The notes under the pieces: model-generated
The model's input: only the letters and a program-made list of their open reading frames with translations
Told to the model about the DNA's origin: nothing
Database searches by the model: none
Translations under genes and position numbers: made by a program
Part shown: piece by piece, positions 1 through 7,894 of the stretch
Position numbering within the stretch: position 1 is the first letter of the stretch
Layout: the number at the start of each line of letters is the position of its first letter
From: Piscinibacter gummiphilus
GTDB taxonomy: Bacteria; Pseudomonadota; Gammaproteobacteria; Burkholderiales; Burkholderiaceae_C
Assembly: GCF_032681285.1 (NCBI RefSeq)
Contig: NZ_CP136336.1
Location: 1,537,001 to 1,601,000 of the forward strand
Direction of reading: 5' to 3'
DNA: 64,000 bases

Positions 1-1057
1 GCGCGACCGCATCGTCTTTCGCGTGCTGCGCAACACCGGCCGAGAAGGTGATGGTGAGCCCCTCCGGCGGGGGCGATGAAGGCTGAGCCTCCAGCATCGC
101 TTTCAGCCGCTGCAGGCCATTCACGCCGTCGGGTAGGGAGGTGGCGGGCATGAGCACCACGAACTCCTCGCCGCCCCATCGTCCGACGATGTCGGACGCG
201 CGCATGAAGGTTTTCGCCTGCGTCGCAAACCACTTGAGCACTGCATCGCCCGTGGCGTGGCCGTGGGTGTCGTTGATCCGCTTGAAGTTGTCGAGGTCGA
301 TCAGTGCCACGCACCAGGGCACTTGCGATCGCTGAGAGCGCAGGCCTTCGGCGTCGAGTGCCTGTTGCAGGAATCGGCGGTTGGGCAGGCCGGTCAGCTC
401 GTCCAGCGTCGCCAGTTGCTCGATGCGCGCGAGGGCCTGCTGAAGGTCCTGCTTCTGGGTCCGGATGCGCTCGCGCATCCGGTTCACTCGCATGGTGTTG
501 ATGACGATGCCCACGACGATCAGCACGAGGAAGATGAAAAGCAGCAGATCGTCGGCGGCCTGGTAGCGGACAGGGTCGACCAGGCATTGCCGGACCATCG
601 TCACCGCGAAGACCAGGATGGAGTACGCCGCGCAATAGACGGCAGGGCGGGAGTCGATGCCGAAGATGCCGAACGAGAGGGCCAGCGCCTGCATCAAGGT
701 GACCACCGCGTGCGAGGTGCCGGCCAGCGTGTAGGCCCAGGCCGCGACGGTGCTGGCGAGCAGCATCTGCGGCAAGGTCAGCGAGGGGTCGTGCAACTTC
801 TCGGTGACGCGTGTCTGGATCAGCACGAGCGGAATCGAAAAGCCGATCACCGAGACGATCGTCCAGGCCCAGAGCCCATCGCGGTCGACGGTGCCCAGCC
901 ACGCCCCCGTGTGCATGGCGGCCACGCCTGCGAGCAGCAGGGACAGTGCCAGCAGCGCCTGGGCGACTCGGGCGCGTTGGGAATGGGAAGTAGACGTGGG
1001 CGTGTTGTCGCCAGCGTCGCCGGGCGGCTCATCGCGCCAGGCGTGGTCGTTTGCCAT
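1..1057 (-). CDS. membrane diguanylate cyclase (GGDEF), C-terminus cut by window edge
   Basis: Reading the minus strand from the ATG at 1057 gives at least 352 residues without a stop, and the frame runs off the window start. The first 200 residues hold several hydrophobic segments, consistent with a membrane sensor domain of the MASE type. A GGDEF domain follows, with the active-site GGEEF at residues 295-299 and an RASD inhibitory site (286-289) five residues upstream. It should therefore make c-di-GMP from two GTP and be feedback-inhibited by product. Domain order and motifs are seen directly; the ligand of the membrane part is unknown. The last few residues lie outside the window. Confidence 0.9.
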   Translation of the reverse strand, partial: MANDHAWRDEPPGDAGDNTPTSTSHSQRARVAQALLALSLLLAGVAAMHTGAWLGTVDRDGLWAWTIVSVIGFSIPLVLIQTRVTEKLHDPSLTLPQMLLASTVAAWAYTLAGTSHAVVTLMQALALSFGIFGIDSRPAVYCAAYSILVFAVTMVRQCLVDPVRYQAADDLLLFIFLVLIVVGIVINTMRVNRMRERIRTQKQDLQQALARIEQLATLDELTGLPNRRFLQQALDAEGLRSQRSQVPWCVALIDLDNFKRINDTHGHATGDAVLKWFATQAKTFMRASDIVGRWGGEEFVVLMPATSLPDGVNGLQRLKAMLEAQPSSPPPEGLTITFSAGVAQHAKDDAVA

Positions 1058-1205
1058 GGGTACTGCCGGGGTGGACAAACGAAAGCGTCTGACCGTGTAT
1101 GCCTGAGGGGGCGTTCAGTCTACGTCGCACACCTCTCGCATGGGGGTGTGGTCCTGCGGATTTGTCCTCAAACCGAAGCCTGCCGCCGCGTCCGGAGCGT
1201 GGCCC

Positions 1206-2678
1206 TCAGGACGGCTGGGCCGGCGGAACGACCGCCGGGAACGGACCGGCCTTCGCACCCGCTGCGGCCACACCCGGCTGCGCCGCGCTCGTCGCATCAT
1301 TGGCCGCCGCACCGAAGCGCAGCGTGACGCCGAAGCCGCGGCCGTCGAGGCCGGTGCCGGTTTCCAGCGCTGCGTCGTGCAGGCTCGCGATGCGCGACAC
1401 CAGCGACAGGCCGATGCCGCTGCCGCGGCCGGGCGTGCCGGGCACGCGGTAGAAGCGGTCGAAGATGCGGCCGTGCTCTTGCTCGGGCACGCCGGGGCCG
1501 TCGTCGCGCACGCTCAGCACGACATGGCGCTGGCCGTGCATCTCCTGCTCGCGGCACACCACTTCCACGCGGGCCCCCGCGCCGGCATAGCGCAGCGCGT
1601 TGTCGATCAGGTTGCGCATCAGCACGCCCACCGTGTCGACGTCGACCCGCGCGTGGCAGGGTTCGGCGCGCAACTGCAGGCGCTGGCTGGCGGCCTGTGC
1701 GGTGCCGTCGTAGTCGCGCACCACCAGCGAGACGATCTCGTGCAGCGGCACCGGCGGGCGCCCGCCCGGGTGTTCGATGGCATCGAGGCGGGCCAGGTCG
1801 AGCAGCTGCTCGGTGAGGCGCGCGGTGCGCTCGATGCCGCTGATGAGCGGCGCGAGCGAGGCGTGGCTTTCTTCGAGCGTGCTGGCCGACTTCACCAGCT
1901 GCGCCTGCGCCATCAGCGCCGCCAGCGGCGTGCGCAGTTCGTGCGCTGCATCGGCGAGGAAGCGGCGTTCGCCCTGCAGCGCGGTTTCGAGCCGCAGCAG
2001 CTGCGCGTTGAAGGCTTCGACCAGCGGTTTCACCTCGGTGGGCAGGTCGTGCACTTCGAGCGGGGTGAGGTCGAGCGGGCCGCGCTCCTCGATCGCCTGG
2101 CGGGCCGCCTGCACCGGCGCGACCGACCAGCAGATGATGGTCCACGTCACGCCCGCGAGCAGTGCCATCAGCAGGAGGATGGTGCCGATGCTGTAGCCCA
2201 GCCACAACTTGATGAGGCTCAGCAGCTGCGGCTGCGACTTGCCCACCTGCACCTGCAGGCGGCCGCTCGCGTCGTTGATGGTGTACACGCGCCATTCCAC
2301 GCCTTTGACCTCCACGCCGTGGAAGGCCTCGGGCTGGTCGAAGCTGAGAGGCGCCCACGGTTCGAGCGGGGAATTGGACGAGCGCAGCACCGAGCGGCCG
2401 TCGCGTGTCCACACCTGGAAGCTCAGCAGCTGCGGCTGCACGTGCACCTGCGAAGGCAGCTGGAACGCGGGCTCGCTGGAGCCGCCCGGGTGAAGCGCCG
2501 GCATCGACATCAGGATCTGCTGGCCCACGGCCTGCATCGACGCGTCCCAGCGGTTGTTCTGCTGGCTCGACATCAGCATCGCCTGCACCGCGAACCACGC
2601 GCCCCAGAAGCCCAGGCTTGCGACCATCAGGCCGATGAGCAGGCGCACGCGCATGGAGCTGGTCTTGAAGATCTTCAT
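1206..2678 (-). CDS. QseC-like sensor histidine kinase
   Basis: This 490-residue protein has an N-terminal membrane helix (about 10-30), a periplasmic segment to about 160, a second helix, and a HAMP-like linker. The HisKA box AAHELRTPLAAL carries the phospho-acceptor His246. The C-terminal HATPase has the N box (LIDNALRYAG) and G boxes (DDGPGVPE, GSGIGLSLV). Its start overlaps the end of the upstream regulator gene by 4 bp (2675-2678), so the two are translationally coupled and form one two-component system. Length and layout fit the QseC/PmrB/TctE group. The signal sensed cannot be read from sequence. The C-terminal 40 residues are alanine/proline rich and probably disordered. Confidence 0.92.
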   Translation of the reverse strand: MKIFKTSSMRVRLLIGLMVASLGFWGAWFAVQAMLMSSQQNNRWDASMQAVGQQILMSMPALHPGGSSEPAFQLPSQVHVQPQLLSFQVWTRDGRSVLRSSNSPLEPWAPLSFDQPEAFHGVEVKGVEWRVYTINDASGRLQVQVGKSQPQLLSLIKLWLGYSIGTILLLMALLAGVTWTIICWSVAPVQAARQAIEERGPLDLTPLEVHDLPTEVKPLVEAFNAQLLRLETALQGERRFLADAAHELRTPLAALMAQAQLVKSASTLEESHASLAPLISGIERTARLTEQLLDLARLDAIEHPGGRPPVPLHEIVSLVVRDYDGTAQAASQRLQLRAEPCHARVDVDTVGVLMRNLIDNALRYAGAGARVEVVCREQEMHGQRHVVLSVRDDGPGVPEQEHGRIFDRFYRVPGTPGRGSGIGLSLVSRIASLHDAALETGTGLDGRGFGVTLRFGAAANDATSAAQPGVAAAGAKAGPFPAVVPPAQPS

Positions 2679-3337
2679 GGCGCGGAGTTGAGTTTGTAGC
2701 CGTGGCCGTGCACGGTGACGATGAGGTCGTCGCCGAGCTTCTTGCGCAGCTGGTGCACGTAGACGGCAACGGTGTTGCTTTCGATCGAGCTCTCGCCGCC
2801 GTAGACGGCTTCTTCGAGCTGCTGGCGGGTGACGATGCGGCCCTGCCGCTCCATCATCGCGAGCAGCGTGCGGTACTCATGCAGGCTCAGGCTCACCGGC
2901 TCGTCGTCGCGCGTGACGCTGCGGGTGGCCGGGTCGAGGCGGATGTTGCGGGCGGTCAGCACCGGGGCCACGCGGCCTTGCGCACGGCGCAGCACGGCAC
3001 GCAGGCGGGCGGCCAGCTCGTCGGGCTGGAACGGCTTGACGAGGTAGTCGTCGGCCCCGGCGTCGAGGCCGGCGATGCGGTCGCTCAACTGATCGCGCGC
3101 GGTGAGGATGATCACCGGCGTGGTGTCGTAGCGCTCGCGCACGCCGCGCAGCACGGTCAGGCCCGAGCCACCGGGCAGGTTGAGGTCGAGCAGCACGGCG
3201 GAATAGGCATGGTCGGACAGCGCGAGGCGCGCGGCCGGCGTGTCGGGTGCGTGGTCCACCTTGTAGCCGGCGCGGGTGAGCCCCGTGACCAGGGCCTCGG
3301 CCAGCATGGCGTCGTCTTCGACCAGGAGGAGTTGCAT
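2675..3337 (-). CDS. OmpR/PhoB-family response regulator, QseB-like
   Basis: This 220-residue regulator has a receiver domain (1-115) with the acidic pocket VEDDA at 6-10, phospho-acceptor Asp51 (LLDLNLPG) and conserved Lys near 101 (LVKPFQPDEL). A winged-helix DNA-binding domain follows (125-218, ending VTVHGHGYKLN). It overlaps the kinase gene by 4 bp and is clearly its partner. The next gene (3451) is divergent, and the shared 113-bp gap probably holds the promoters of both. QseB-type regulators usually autoregulate; a candidate box is listed at 3392-3408. Regulon unknown. Confidence 0.92.
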   Translation of the reverse strand: MQLLLVEDDAMLAEALVTGLTRAGYKVDHAPDTPAARLALSDHAYSAVLLDLNLPGGSGLTVLRGVRERYDTTPVIILTARDQLSDRIAGLDAGADDYLVKPFQPDELAARLRAVLRRAQGRVAPVLTARNIRLDPATRSVTRDDEPVSLSLHEYRTLLAMMERQGRIVTRQQLEEAVYGGESSIESNTVAVYVHQLRKKLGDDLIVTVHGHGYKLNSAP

Positions 3338-3391
3338 GACCCGGGAATATGAAGGCTTGTTTAAGCGAGACCGCAGTGTGCCTGGGGTGGC

Positions 3392-3408
3392 ATTAACAAC
3401 TTTTTAAA
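3392..3408 (-). promoter_or_regulatory. possible QseB/PmrA-type box
   Basis: On the minus strand two TTAA-centred hexamers (TTTAAA and GTTAAT) are separated by 5 bp, giving the 11-bp periodicity of PmrA/QseB-type operators (YTTAAK-N5-YTTAAK). It lies about 55 bp upstream of the response regulator start and would be in position for autoregulation. The match is imperfect at three of the twelve positions, so this is only a candidate. Confidence 0.25.
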
Positions 3409-3450
3409 CCGTGACGTCCAGCATGAGGGGTATCGACACGGGAGATCCAC

Positions 3451-3891
3451 ATGAACGCCACGAGCACCACCAGCGAGCTTGCCCCACAAGGGACGTATGC
3501 GCCGGTTCATTTCCGCGAATGTTTCATCGACGAACTGGCCCGAGCCGCCTGGCGCGACCCGGTGCAGTACCGGCGCGAGATGCTGCCGGCTGGCTCGAAG
3601 CTGCGCACCGTGCTCGACGAGGCCGCCAAGGTCTCGGGCTGGAGCCGGCCGCAGTCGCCCGACATGGCGCACGGCGTGGCCCTGTCGGCTGCACGCGGTG
3701 CGGTGGCGGCGCATGTGGCCGAGGTGCGGGTCGACGAGGCCGGCGAATGTCACCTGGAGCGGGTGGTGATCGTGCTCGATGGCCGCCCCGAGGCCGCCGC
3801 CGAGCTGGCCCGCGACGGCGTGGCGCCCGCCGTGGCCAACGCGCTCGCGGTGCTCAGGGCACGAGCCATCGACGACGAGGTGCCGGCATGA
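3451..3891 (+). CDS. short protein derived from the molybdopterin-binding subunit of a xanthine-oxidase-family enzyme
   Basis: This 146-residue protein begins behind a GGGAG ribosome site. Its sequence follows, in order, landmarks I recall from one segment of isoquinoline-1-oxidoreductase beta-type (MoCo-binding) subunits: FRECFIDELARAAWRDPVQY, then a helix like LRTVLDEAAKVSGWSRP, then GVALS...AAHVAEVRVDEAGECHLERV and a final helical stretch. Those enzymes have roughly 700 residues or more, so only about a fifth remains, the cofactor loops are absent, and it cannot be an active oxidoreductase. The open frame, good ribosome site and coupled downstream ORF argue for an expressed, repurposed domain rather than a decaying fragment. 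The homology is my recognition and was not checked by search. Confidence 0.65.
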   Translation: MNATSTTSELAPQGTYAPVHFRECFIDELARAAWRDPVQYRREMLPAGSKLRTVLDEAAKVSGWSRPQSPDMAHGVALSAARGAVAAHVAEVRVDEAGECHLERVVIVLDGRPEAAAELARDGVAPAVANALAVLRARAIDDEVPA

Positions 3892-4076
3892 CGACGGCTG
3901 CACGCAAGGTGTTCTCGTTCGCCACCATGATGGTGCTGGCCCAGCGCCGGCACGAGGCGCGCATGGCAGGTGAAGCGCCGCCGACCGACCCCGCGCAACG
4001 CGAGCGGGCGATGCGGCACACGCTTCAGAAGATGAACGGCACGAAGCGCTTGCTCGTGCGCATGTACCCGGCGTAA
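3888..4076 (+). CDS. small hypothetical protein coupled to the preceding gene
   Basis: A 62-residue ORF starts at an ATG that overlaps the stop of the previous gene (ATGA at 3888-3891), which suggests translational coupling. The product is basic (several Arg/Lys in KRLLVRMYP) with one short hydrophobic stretch (FSFATMMVLA) and no recognised domain. Its last 52 bp overlap the 3' end of the convergent methyltransferase gene, so the reading is plausible but not certain. Confidence 0.45.
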   Translation: MTTAARKVFSFATMMVLAQRRHEARMAGEAPPTDPAQRERAMRHTLQKMNGTKRLLVRMYPA

Positions 4077-4573
4077 GCCTCGCCGAAGTGCGCGAGGCAC
4101 TCGGCCTCGTCGCGCAGCGCGGTGATGAAGAGCGCGATGCTGGCCACCGCCGTGAGGATCGCCGTCGCCGCGTTGACGTCCTTCAGGAACGCGCCCCAGG
4201 CGAGGTAGAGCAGTGCGGCGTACATCGGGTGTCGGATGTAGCGGAAGACGCCGCTCGTGACGAGCGAAGACGTCTTCTCGAACGCGAAGAGCTCGGCGTC
4301 GGCGCGCTGCTCGCTCGGCCGGCCGATGCGTTTGAGCATCTGCACCGCATGGATGGCAAGCGTGATCGACGCGGCGAGCAGCGCCCACGAGACGAGCTGG
4401 CGCGGCGAGAACGGGTCGACCGTCCACATCGGGAAGTTGAGGATCACCAGGCCCAGCATGCATTCCCACGCGATGAAGCGCCAGAAGCCGTGCGAGCGCG
4501 GGTTGCGCAGCGCGTGGCGCGAGACGTAGGTGAAAAACGCGGTGCCTGCGATGAAGAGGATCAGTTCGGTCAT
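4025..4573 (-). CDS. isoprenylcysteine carboxyl methyltransferase-family membrane protein
   Basis: This 182-residue protein has an N-terminal membrane helix and further helices at about 35-50, 60-75, 115-130 and 135-150. The signature of the ICMT/phospholipid-methyltransferase fold, RYIRHPMYAALLYLAWGAFL, sits at about 110-130, followed by a conserved E-E-x-x-x-x-x-F-G-x-x-Y element (DEAECLAHFGEAYAGY). Members transfer methyl from SAM to a membrane-associated substrate; which substrate is unknown. It stands alone on the minus strand, downstream of flgN and convergent with the 3451-4076 pair. Confidence 0.8.
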   Translation of the reverse strand: MTELILFIAGTAFFTYVSRHALRNPRSHGFWRFIAWECMLGLVILNFPMWTVDPFSPRQLVSWALLAASITLAIHAVQMLKRIGRPSEQRADAELFAFEKTSSLVTSGVFRYIRHPMYAALLYLAWGAFLKDVNAATAILTAVASIALFITALRDEAECLAHFGEAYAGYMRTSKRFVPFIF

Positions 4574-4587
4574 GCCAGAAATGCAAA

Positions 4588-4606
4588 GCGGCCCTCGAGG
4601 GGCCGC
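4588..4606 (-). terminator. hairpin downstream of flgN
   Basis: A perfect 7-bp GC stem (GCGGCCC/GGGCCGC) with a 5-base loop lies 28 bp past the flgN stop. On the minus strand it is followed by a short T-containing tail (TTTGCATTT). It is a plausible weak intrinsic terminator between flgN and the methyltransferase gene. Confidence 0.45.
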
Positions 4607-4633
4607 AGTGTCGCATTGAGCGCCTTGCCCGAA

Positions 4634-5032
4634 TCAGGCTTGGATCGCGCCCCCGCGCAGTGCACTGGCGGTGCCGGAGGCGGAGTACACCCCGGCCGAG
4701 CGGTCGCGCGGCATCAGCACGTCCATCGCGCGGTCGAGCGCGGCGGTGGCGCGGGCCAGCGATTCGCGCTGCGAGGCGACGAGGCCGCTTGCCAGCTTCA
4801 GGCGCTCGCGCAGCGGTGAGGGCACCGGGCCGCTGCGGGCGGCGCGGGCGAAGTGGTCGACCGCGCGAGCGAGCGCGCGGTGCAGCTCGGTGGCGTGATG
4901 GTCGATGCCCACGCTGTCGTGGGCGCGCAGCGATTCACCCAGGGCGGCGAGGTGGGTTTCCACCGCGGCCAGCGTGGTTTCGAGTTCGTCAGGGCCCGCT
5001 TGGTGGGCCGTCGTGTTCATGGTCGTGTTCAC
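4634..5032 (-). CDS. flgN: FlgN flagellar export chaperone
   Basis: The product is 132 residues of almost continuous helix, with the FlgN pattern of a long amphipathic helix (LETTLAAVETHLAALGESLRA) and a second helix (LRERLKLASGLVASQRESLA). FlgN binds the hook-filament junction proteins FlgK and FlgL before export, and both are encoded in this window. It lies 50 bp downstream of flgM in the standard flgA-flgM-flgN order. The start is either GTG at 5032 or ATG at 5020 (the N-terminus reads MNTTMNTT); neither has a strong ribosome site. Length fits the family. The identification rests partly on position because FlgN sequences diverge widely. Confidence 0.85.
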   Translation of the reverse strand: MNTTMNTTAHQAGPDELETTLAAVETHLAALGESLRAHDSVGIDHHATELHRALARAVDHFARAARSGPVPSPLRERLKLASGLVASQRESLARATAALDRAMDVLMPRDRSAGVYSASGTASALRGGAIQA

Positions 5033-5082
5033 CGGATCGTGTGGACCGATTGCAGGCGCGCTCTTGTGGAGCGCGGGGTTCG

Positions 5083-5394
5083 TCAGTGTTGGGCCTTGCC
5101 CAGCACTTCGTGTGCGTTGGCGATCAGCCGGTCGGCGATCTTCTCGGCGTTGATCTCGAACTTGCCGTCGCTGATGGCCTGCGCGATGCGGGCCACCTTG
5201 TCGGCATCGAAATCGGCCGTGGCGCCGCCTTGCAGCAGCGACGATGCGGCGTTCGACAGTTCGACCTTGGCGCTCGGGTCGGCGGCGGCGTTGTGCGCGC
5301 CGGCTTCCTGGGCCTTGGTCTCGGCAGGCTGGTTGCGCACCGGGGCGACTGGGGCGGTCGAGCCGGGTTTGTCTGCGGGATTGCCGATCTTCAT
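5083..5394 (-). CDS. flgM: FlgM anti-sigma-28 factor
   Basis: This 103-residue protein has a disordered, Pro/Ala-rich N-terminal half and the conserved C-terminal FlgM block (VELSNAASSLL...VARIAQAISDGKFEIN, then KIADRLI). The C-terminal block binds and holds sigma-28 (FliA) until the hook-basal body is finished, when FlgM is exported. A strong AAGGAG ribosome site precedes the ATG. A sigma-28 promoter lies about 50 bp upstream, so FlgM is made under the factor it inhibits. The leader can form a small TTGGG/CCCAA hairpin directly before the ribosome site. Confidence 0.95.
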   Translation of the reverse strand: MKIGNPADKPGSTAPVAPVRNQPAETKAQEAGAHNAAADPSAKVELSNAASSLLQGGATADFDADKVARIAQAISDGKFEINAEKIADRLIANAHEVLGKAQH

Positions 5395-5444
5395 CTTGGA
5401 CTCCTTGGGCCTGTCAAAGACCCAAACCTTTCAACATGGACGGT

Positions 5445-5471
5445 GTATCGGCCCGCCCGCCGCTGACTTTA
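5445..5471 (-). promoter_or_regulatory. sigma-28 (FliA) promoter of flgM-flgN
   Basis: On the minus strand a TAAA box (5468-5471) is followed by exactly 15 bp and then GCCGATAC (5445-5452). This matches the enterobacterial FliA consensus TAAA-N15-GCCGATAA at 11 of 12 positions. It lies in the 114-bp gap between flgA and flgM, about 50 bp before the flgM ATG, the expected place for the class III flgM promoter. Confidence 0.85.
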
Positions 5472-5508
5472 GGTTTTTCTTCGCGATTCTGAGTGCCCGC
5501 TCGAATTT

Positions 5509-6219
5509 TCACAATGTGATCTCCAGCAGGCGGTCTGCCACGGGAAAACCTGACACCACCCGCCCGTTATCGGTACGAACACGCGCCGGTTGACCCTCCA
5601 TTCCGGCGGTGATCGCTTCACCGGCGCCGGCCACGGAGAAGTCGCTCCCGACCACGCGGATGCGCACCTTGTCGCCGGCCGTGAACCACTGCCGCGGCTT
5701 GAGGCTCGTCTGCCGCAGGCTCTGGCCAGGGGTGACGGCCTTCGCGAGCGTGCGGCCGAGCAGCTGGGCCGCATCGGTGATCGCGGGTTGGAACAGGTCT
5801 TCAGCCAGGTTGACCTCGGCTTGACGGAAATCTTCTGCGGCCAGCACATGGCCCACCGGCAGCATGGCGGTTGAGACCAGCCCGGGGCCATAGACGTTCA
5901 CCATGAGCGGCAGGTAGACGTTCCAGTTCGTGACGCCTTTCACGCAACGCAGGCCCACGCGCGTCTTGCCGAAGAGGCGGGCGCCTTGCGGCAGGTAGGG
6001 CTGCACCTCGTCGCAGGCGGCCAGGCGCAGGCGCGGGTCGAGCTGGCCGGCCACGACCTCATGGCGGCCGACGCCGGCCTTCTTCAATTCAGCGAGGGCG
6101 AAACGCTGCCCCACGGCCACCCAGGCTTCGGTGGACGACTGGGCGTGCGCCACCGCCCCGCCGGCGATCAGCCAGGCGAAGACGAAAAGGCGCAGCAGAG
6201 GCAAGAGGGTCTTGTCCAC
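5509..6219 (-). CDS. flgA: FlgA, P-ring assembly chaperone
   Basis: From a GTG at 6219 the product is 236 residues with a clear Sec signal peptide (KTLLPLLRLFVFAWLIAGGAVAHA, cleavage near AHA-QS). A SAF domain and the typical C-terminal FlgA core follow, with VLAAEDFRQAEVNLAE and a final segment on arginine/valine strands (VRIRVVGSDFSVAGAGEA). FlgA is a periplasmic chaperone for FlgI. The frame stays open to an ATG at 6315, but that would leave only 41 bp to the divergent flgB start and bury the signal peptide 32 residues inside, so I prefer 6219. flgM and flgN follow on the same strand. Confidence 0.93.
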   Translation of the reverse strand: MDKTLLPLLRLFVFAWLIAGGAVAHAQSSTEAWVAVGQRFALAELKKAGVGRHEVVAGQLDPRLRLAACDEVQPYLPQGARLFGKTRVGLRCVKGVTNWNVYLPLMVNVYGPGLVSTAMLPVGHVLAAEDFRQAEVNLAEDLFQPAITDAAQLLGRTLAKAVTPGQSLRQTSLKPRQWFTAGDKVRIRVVGSDFSVAGAGEAITAGMEGQPARVRTDNGRVVSGFPVADRLLEITL

Positions 6220-6356
6220 GCTGCCAATGTAGGCCGCGATGGGCCCGGGCGAGAGTCGGAATTGAAGGCCAAACGACGGTCTATTCGCGCTTATGTTTTG
6301 AAACACGCTGCCCACAATCCCTTCACATCGCCCACATGGGTTTGCGGGACAGCACC

Positions 6357-6764
6357 ATGCTGAACAAACTGACGAGCACGCTCGATTTCCACGGCCAGGC
6401 GCTGACCCTGCGCTCGGAGCGCCAGCGCCTGATCGCCAGCAACATCGCCAACGCCGACACGCCCAACTACGTGGCGCGTGACCTCGACTTCGCCTCGGCG
6501 CTGAAGCAGGCCACCGGCGCGCAGCAGGGTGCAGCGCTCAACGCCACGCAACCGGGCCACCTCGCGCTCGGCGGCACTGACGCCGCCGTGCAGGGCAACC
6601 TGGTGTACGCCACCCCCAGCCAGACCAACCTCGACCGCAACACGGTCGACATGGACCGCGAACGCGCCAATTTCGCCGACAACTCGGTGCGCTACGAAGC
6701 CACGCTGCGCTTCATCAACGGCAACGTGCGCACGATGCTCGACGCGATCCGCGGCGGGCAGTGA
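6357..6764 (+). CDS. flgB: FlgB, proximal rod protein
   Basis: The 135-residue product has the N-terminal rod signature (LIASNIANADTPNYVARDLDF) and C-terminal rod helix (VRYEATLRFINGNVRTMLDAI). It builds the proximal rod of the basal body. The ATG at 6357, with GGGA 8 bp upstream, matches the usual FlgB N-terminus (MLNKLTSTLDFHGQAL); the longer frame from 6336 lacks a ribosome site. It is the first gene of the flgB-flgL run. The 137-bp divergent gap to flgA must hold both promoters, but I could not assign a sigma-28, sigma-54 or FlhDC motif there. Confidence 0.96.
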   Translation: MLNKLTSTLDFHGQALTLRSERQRLIASNIANADTPNYVARDLDFASALKQATGAQQGAALNATQPGHLALGGTDAAVQGNLVYATPSQTNLDRNTVDMDRERANFADNSVRYEATLRFINGNVRTMLDAIRGGQ

Positions 6765-6782
6765 GCCAGTTAAGGAGCTGAC

Positions 6783-7205
6783 ATGAGCATGTTCCAGATC
6801 TTCAATGTGAGTGGCAGCGCGGTGAGCGCGCAGTCGCAGCGCCTGAACGTCGTCGCCTCCAACCTCGCCAACGCCGACACCGTGGCCGGCCCCGATGGCC
6901 AGGCCTACAAGGCGCGCCAGGTCACCTTCCAGACCGAGCTGATGGGCCAGCCCGGCATGCCCGGCGCGGGTGCCGCGGCCGGCGTCAAGGTGAGCACCAT
7001 CAGCGAAGACCAGACCCCCGGCCGCCGCGTGCACGACCCCAAGCACCCGAGCGCCGATGCCGAGGGCTATGTGACCTACAGCAACGTGAACGCGGTGGAG
7101 GAGATGGTCAACATGATCTCGGCCTCGCGCTCGTACCAGAACAACGTCGAAGTCATGAACACGGCCAAGACGCTGCTGCTCAAGACGCTGCAGATGGGCC
7201 AGTGA
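6783..7205 (+). CDS. flgC: FlgC, proximal rod protein
   Basis: The 140-residue protein carries the rod/hook N-terminal motif ([20 protein letters not shown]) and the C-terminal heptad region ([20 protein letters not shown]). It pairs with FlgB in the proximal rod. A TAAGGAG ribosome site lies directly before the ATG, 18 bp after flgB. Length is typical. Confidence 0.96.
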   Translation: MSMFQIFNVSGSAVSAQSQRLNVVASNLANADTVAGPDGQAYKARQVTFQTELMGQPGMPGAGAAAGVKVSTISEDQTPGRRVHDPKHPSADAEGYVTYSNVNAVEEMVNMISASRSYQNNVEVMNTAKTLLLKTLQMGQ

Positions 7206-7237
7206 CGGCTCCCTGAAACGAGACAAAAGGAACCCCC

Positions 7238-7885
7238 ATGGCCGTCTCCAACGTCCAGTCCGCCTACGACAAGCTCAACGCCAAGAGCGGCGTGCAGACC
7301 GCCAACGAGGCGGGGGCTGCAGACCGCTTCCTCAAGCTGCTCGTGGCGCAGATGCAGAACCAGGACCCGCTGTCGCCGATGGACAACGCGCAGGTCACGA
7401 GCCAGATGGCGCAGATCCAGTCGGTCACCGGCATCGAGAACCTCAACAAGACCGTGCAGGGCCTGTCGGGCCAGTTCATGCAGATGCAGGCGCTGCAGGG
7501 CACGCAGCTCATCGGCCGCGACGTCATCGTGCCGGGCAACAAGCTCCTGATCGAGAACGGCAAGGCCGAAGCGGGCTTCGAGCTCAACACCGCGGCCGAC
7601 AGCGTGAAGGTCGAGGTGCTCGGCCCGAGCGGCCATGTGCTCGATACGCTGAACCTCGGCGCCCAGTCGGCCGGCGCCCATGAATTCACCTGGAACGCCG
7701 GCACCAACGCCACCGCGACTGGCGTCACCTTCCGCGTGACCGCGATGAGCGGCAGCACCAAGCTCGACACCACCCCCTTGATGCACGACACCGTGTCGGC
7801 CATCAACACCTCGGGCGACAGCCTCACCCTCGAACTGAAGAACTTCGGCAACGTGGCCTACAACCAGGTCAAGGCCTTCAACTAA
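7238..7885 (+). CDS. flgD: FlgD, hook-capping scaffold
   Basis: This 215-residue protein has the conserved N-terminal FlgD block (FLKLLVAQMQNQDPLSPMDN...QMAQIQSVTGIENLN) that directs export and capping. A central FlgD-Ig-like domain (GFELNTAADSVKVEVLGPSG) and a Tudor-like C-terminus follow. It sits on the growing hook and guides FlgE polymerisation. It lies 32 bp after flgC with an AAAAGGA site, and 9 bp before flgE. Confidence 0.95.
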   Translation: MAVSNVQSAYDKLNAKSGVQTANEAGAADRFLKLLVAQMQNQDPLSPMDNAQVTSQMAQIQSVTGIENLNKTVQGLSGQFMQMQALQGTQLIGRDVIVPGNKLLIENGKAEAGFELNTAADSVKVEVLGPSGHVLDTLNLGAQSAGAHEFTWNAGTNATATGVTFRVTAMSGSTKLDTTPLMHDTVSAINTSGDSLTLELKNFGNVAYNQVKAFN

Positions 7886-7894
7886 GGAATCACC

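Noticed and set aside
6220..6356. FlhDC box, sigma-54 or sigma-28 promoter between flgA and flgB
   Set aside because: Some AT-rich stretches (CTTATGTTTTGAAAC) were examined, but none matches a consensus with correct spacing.
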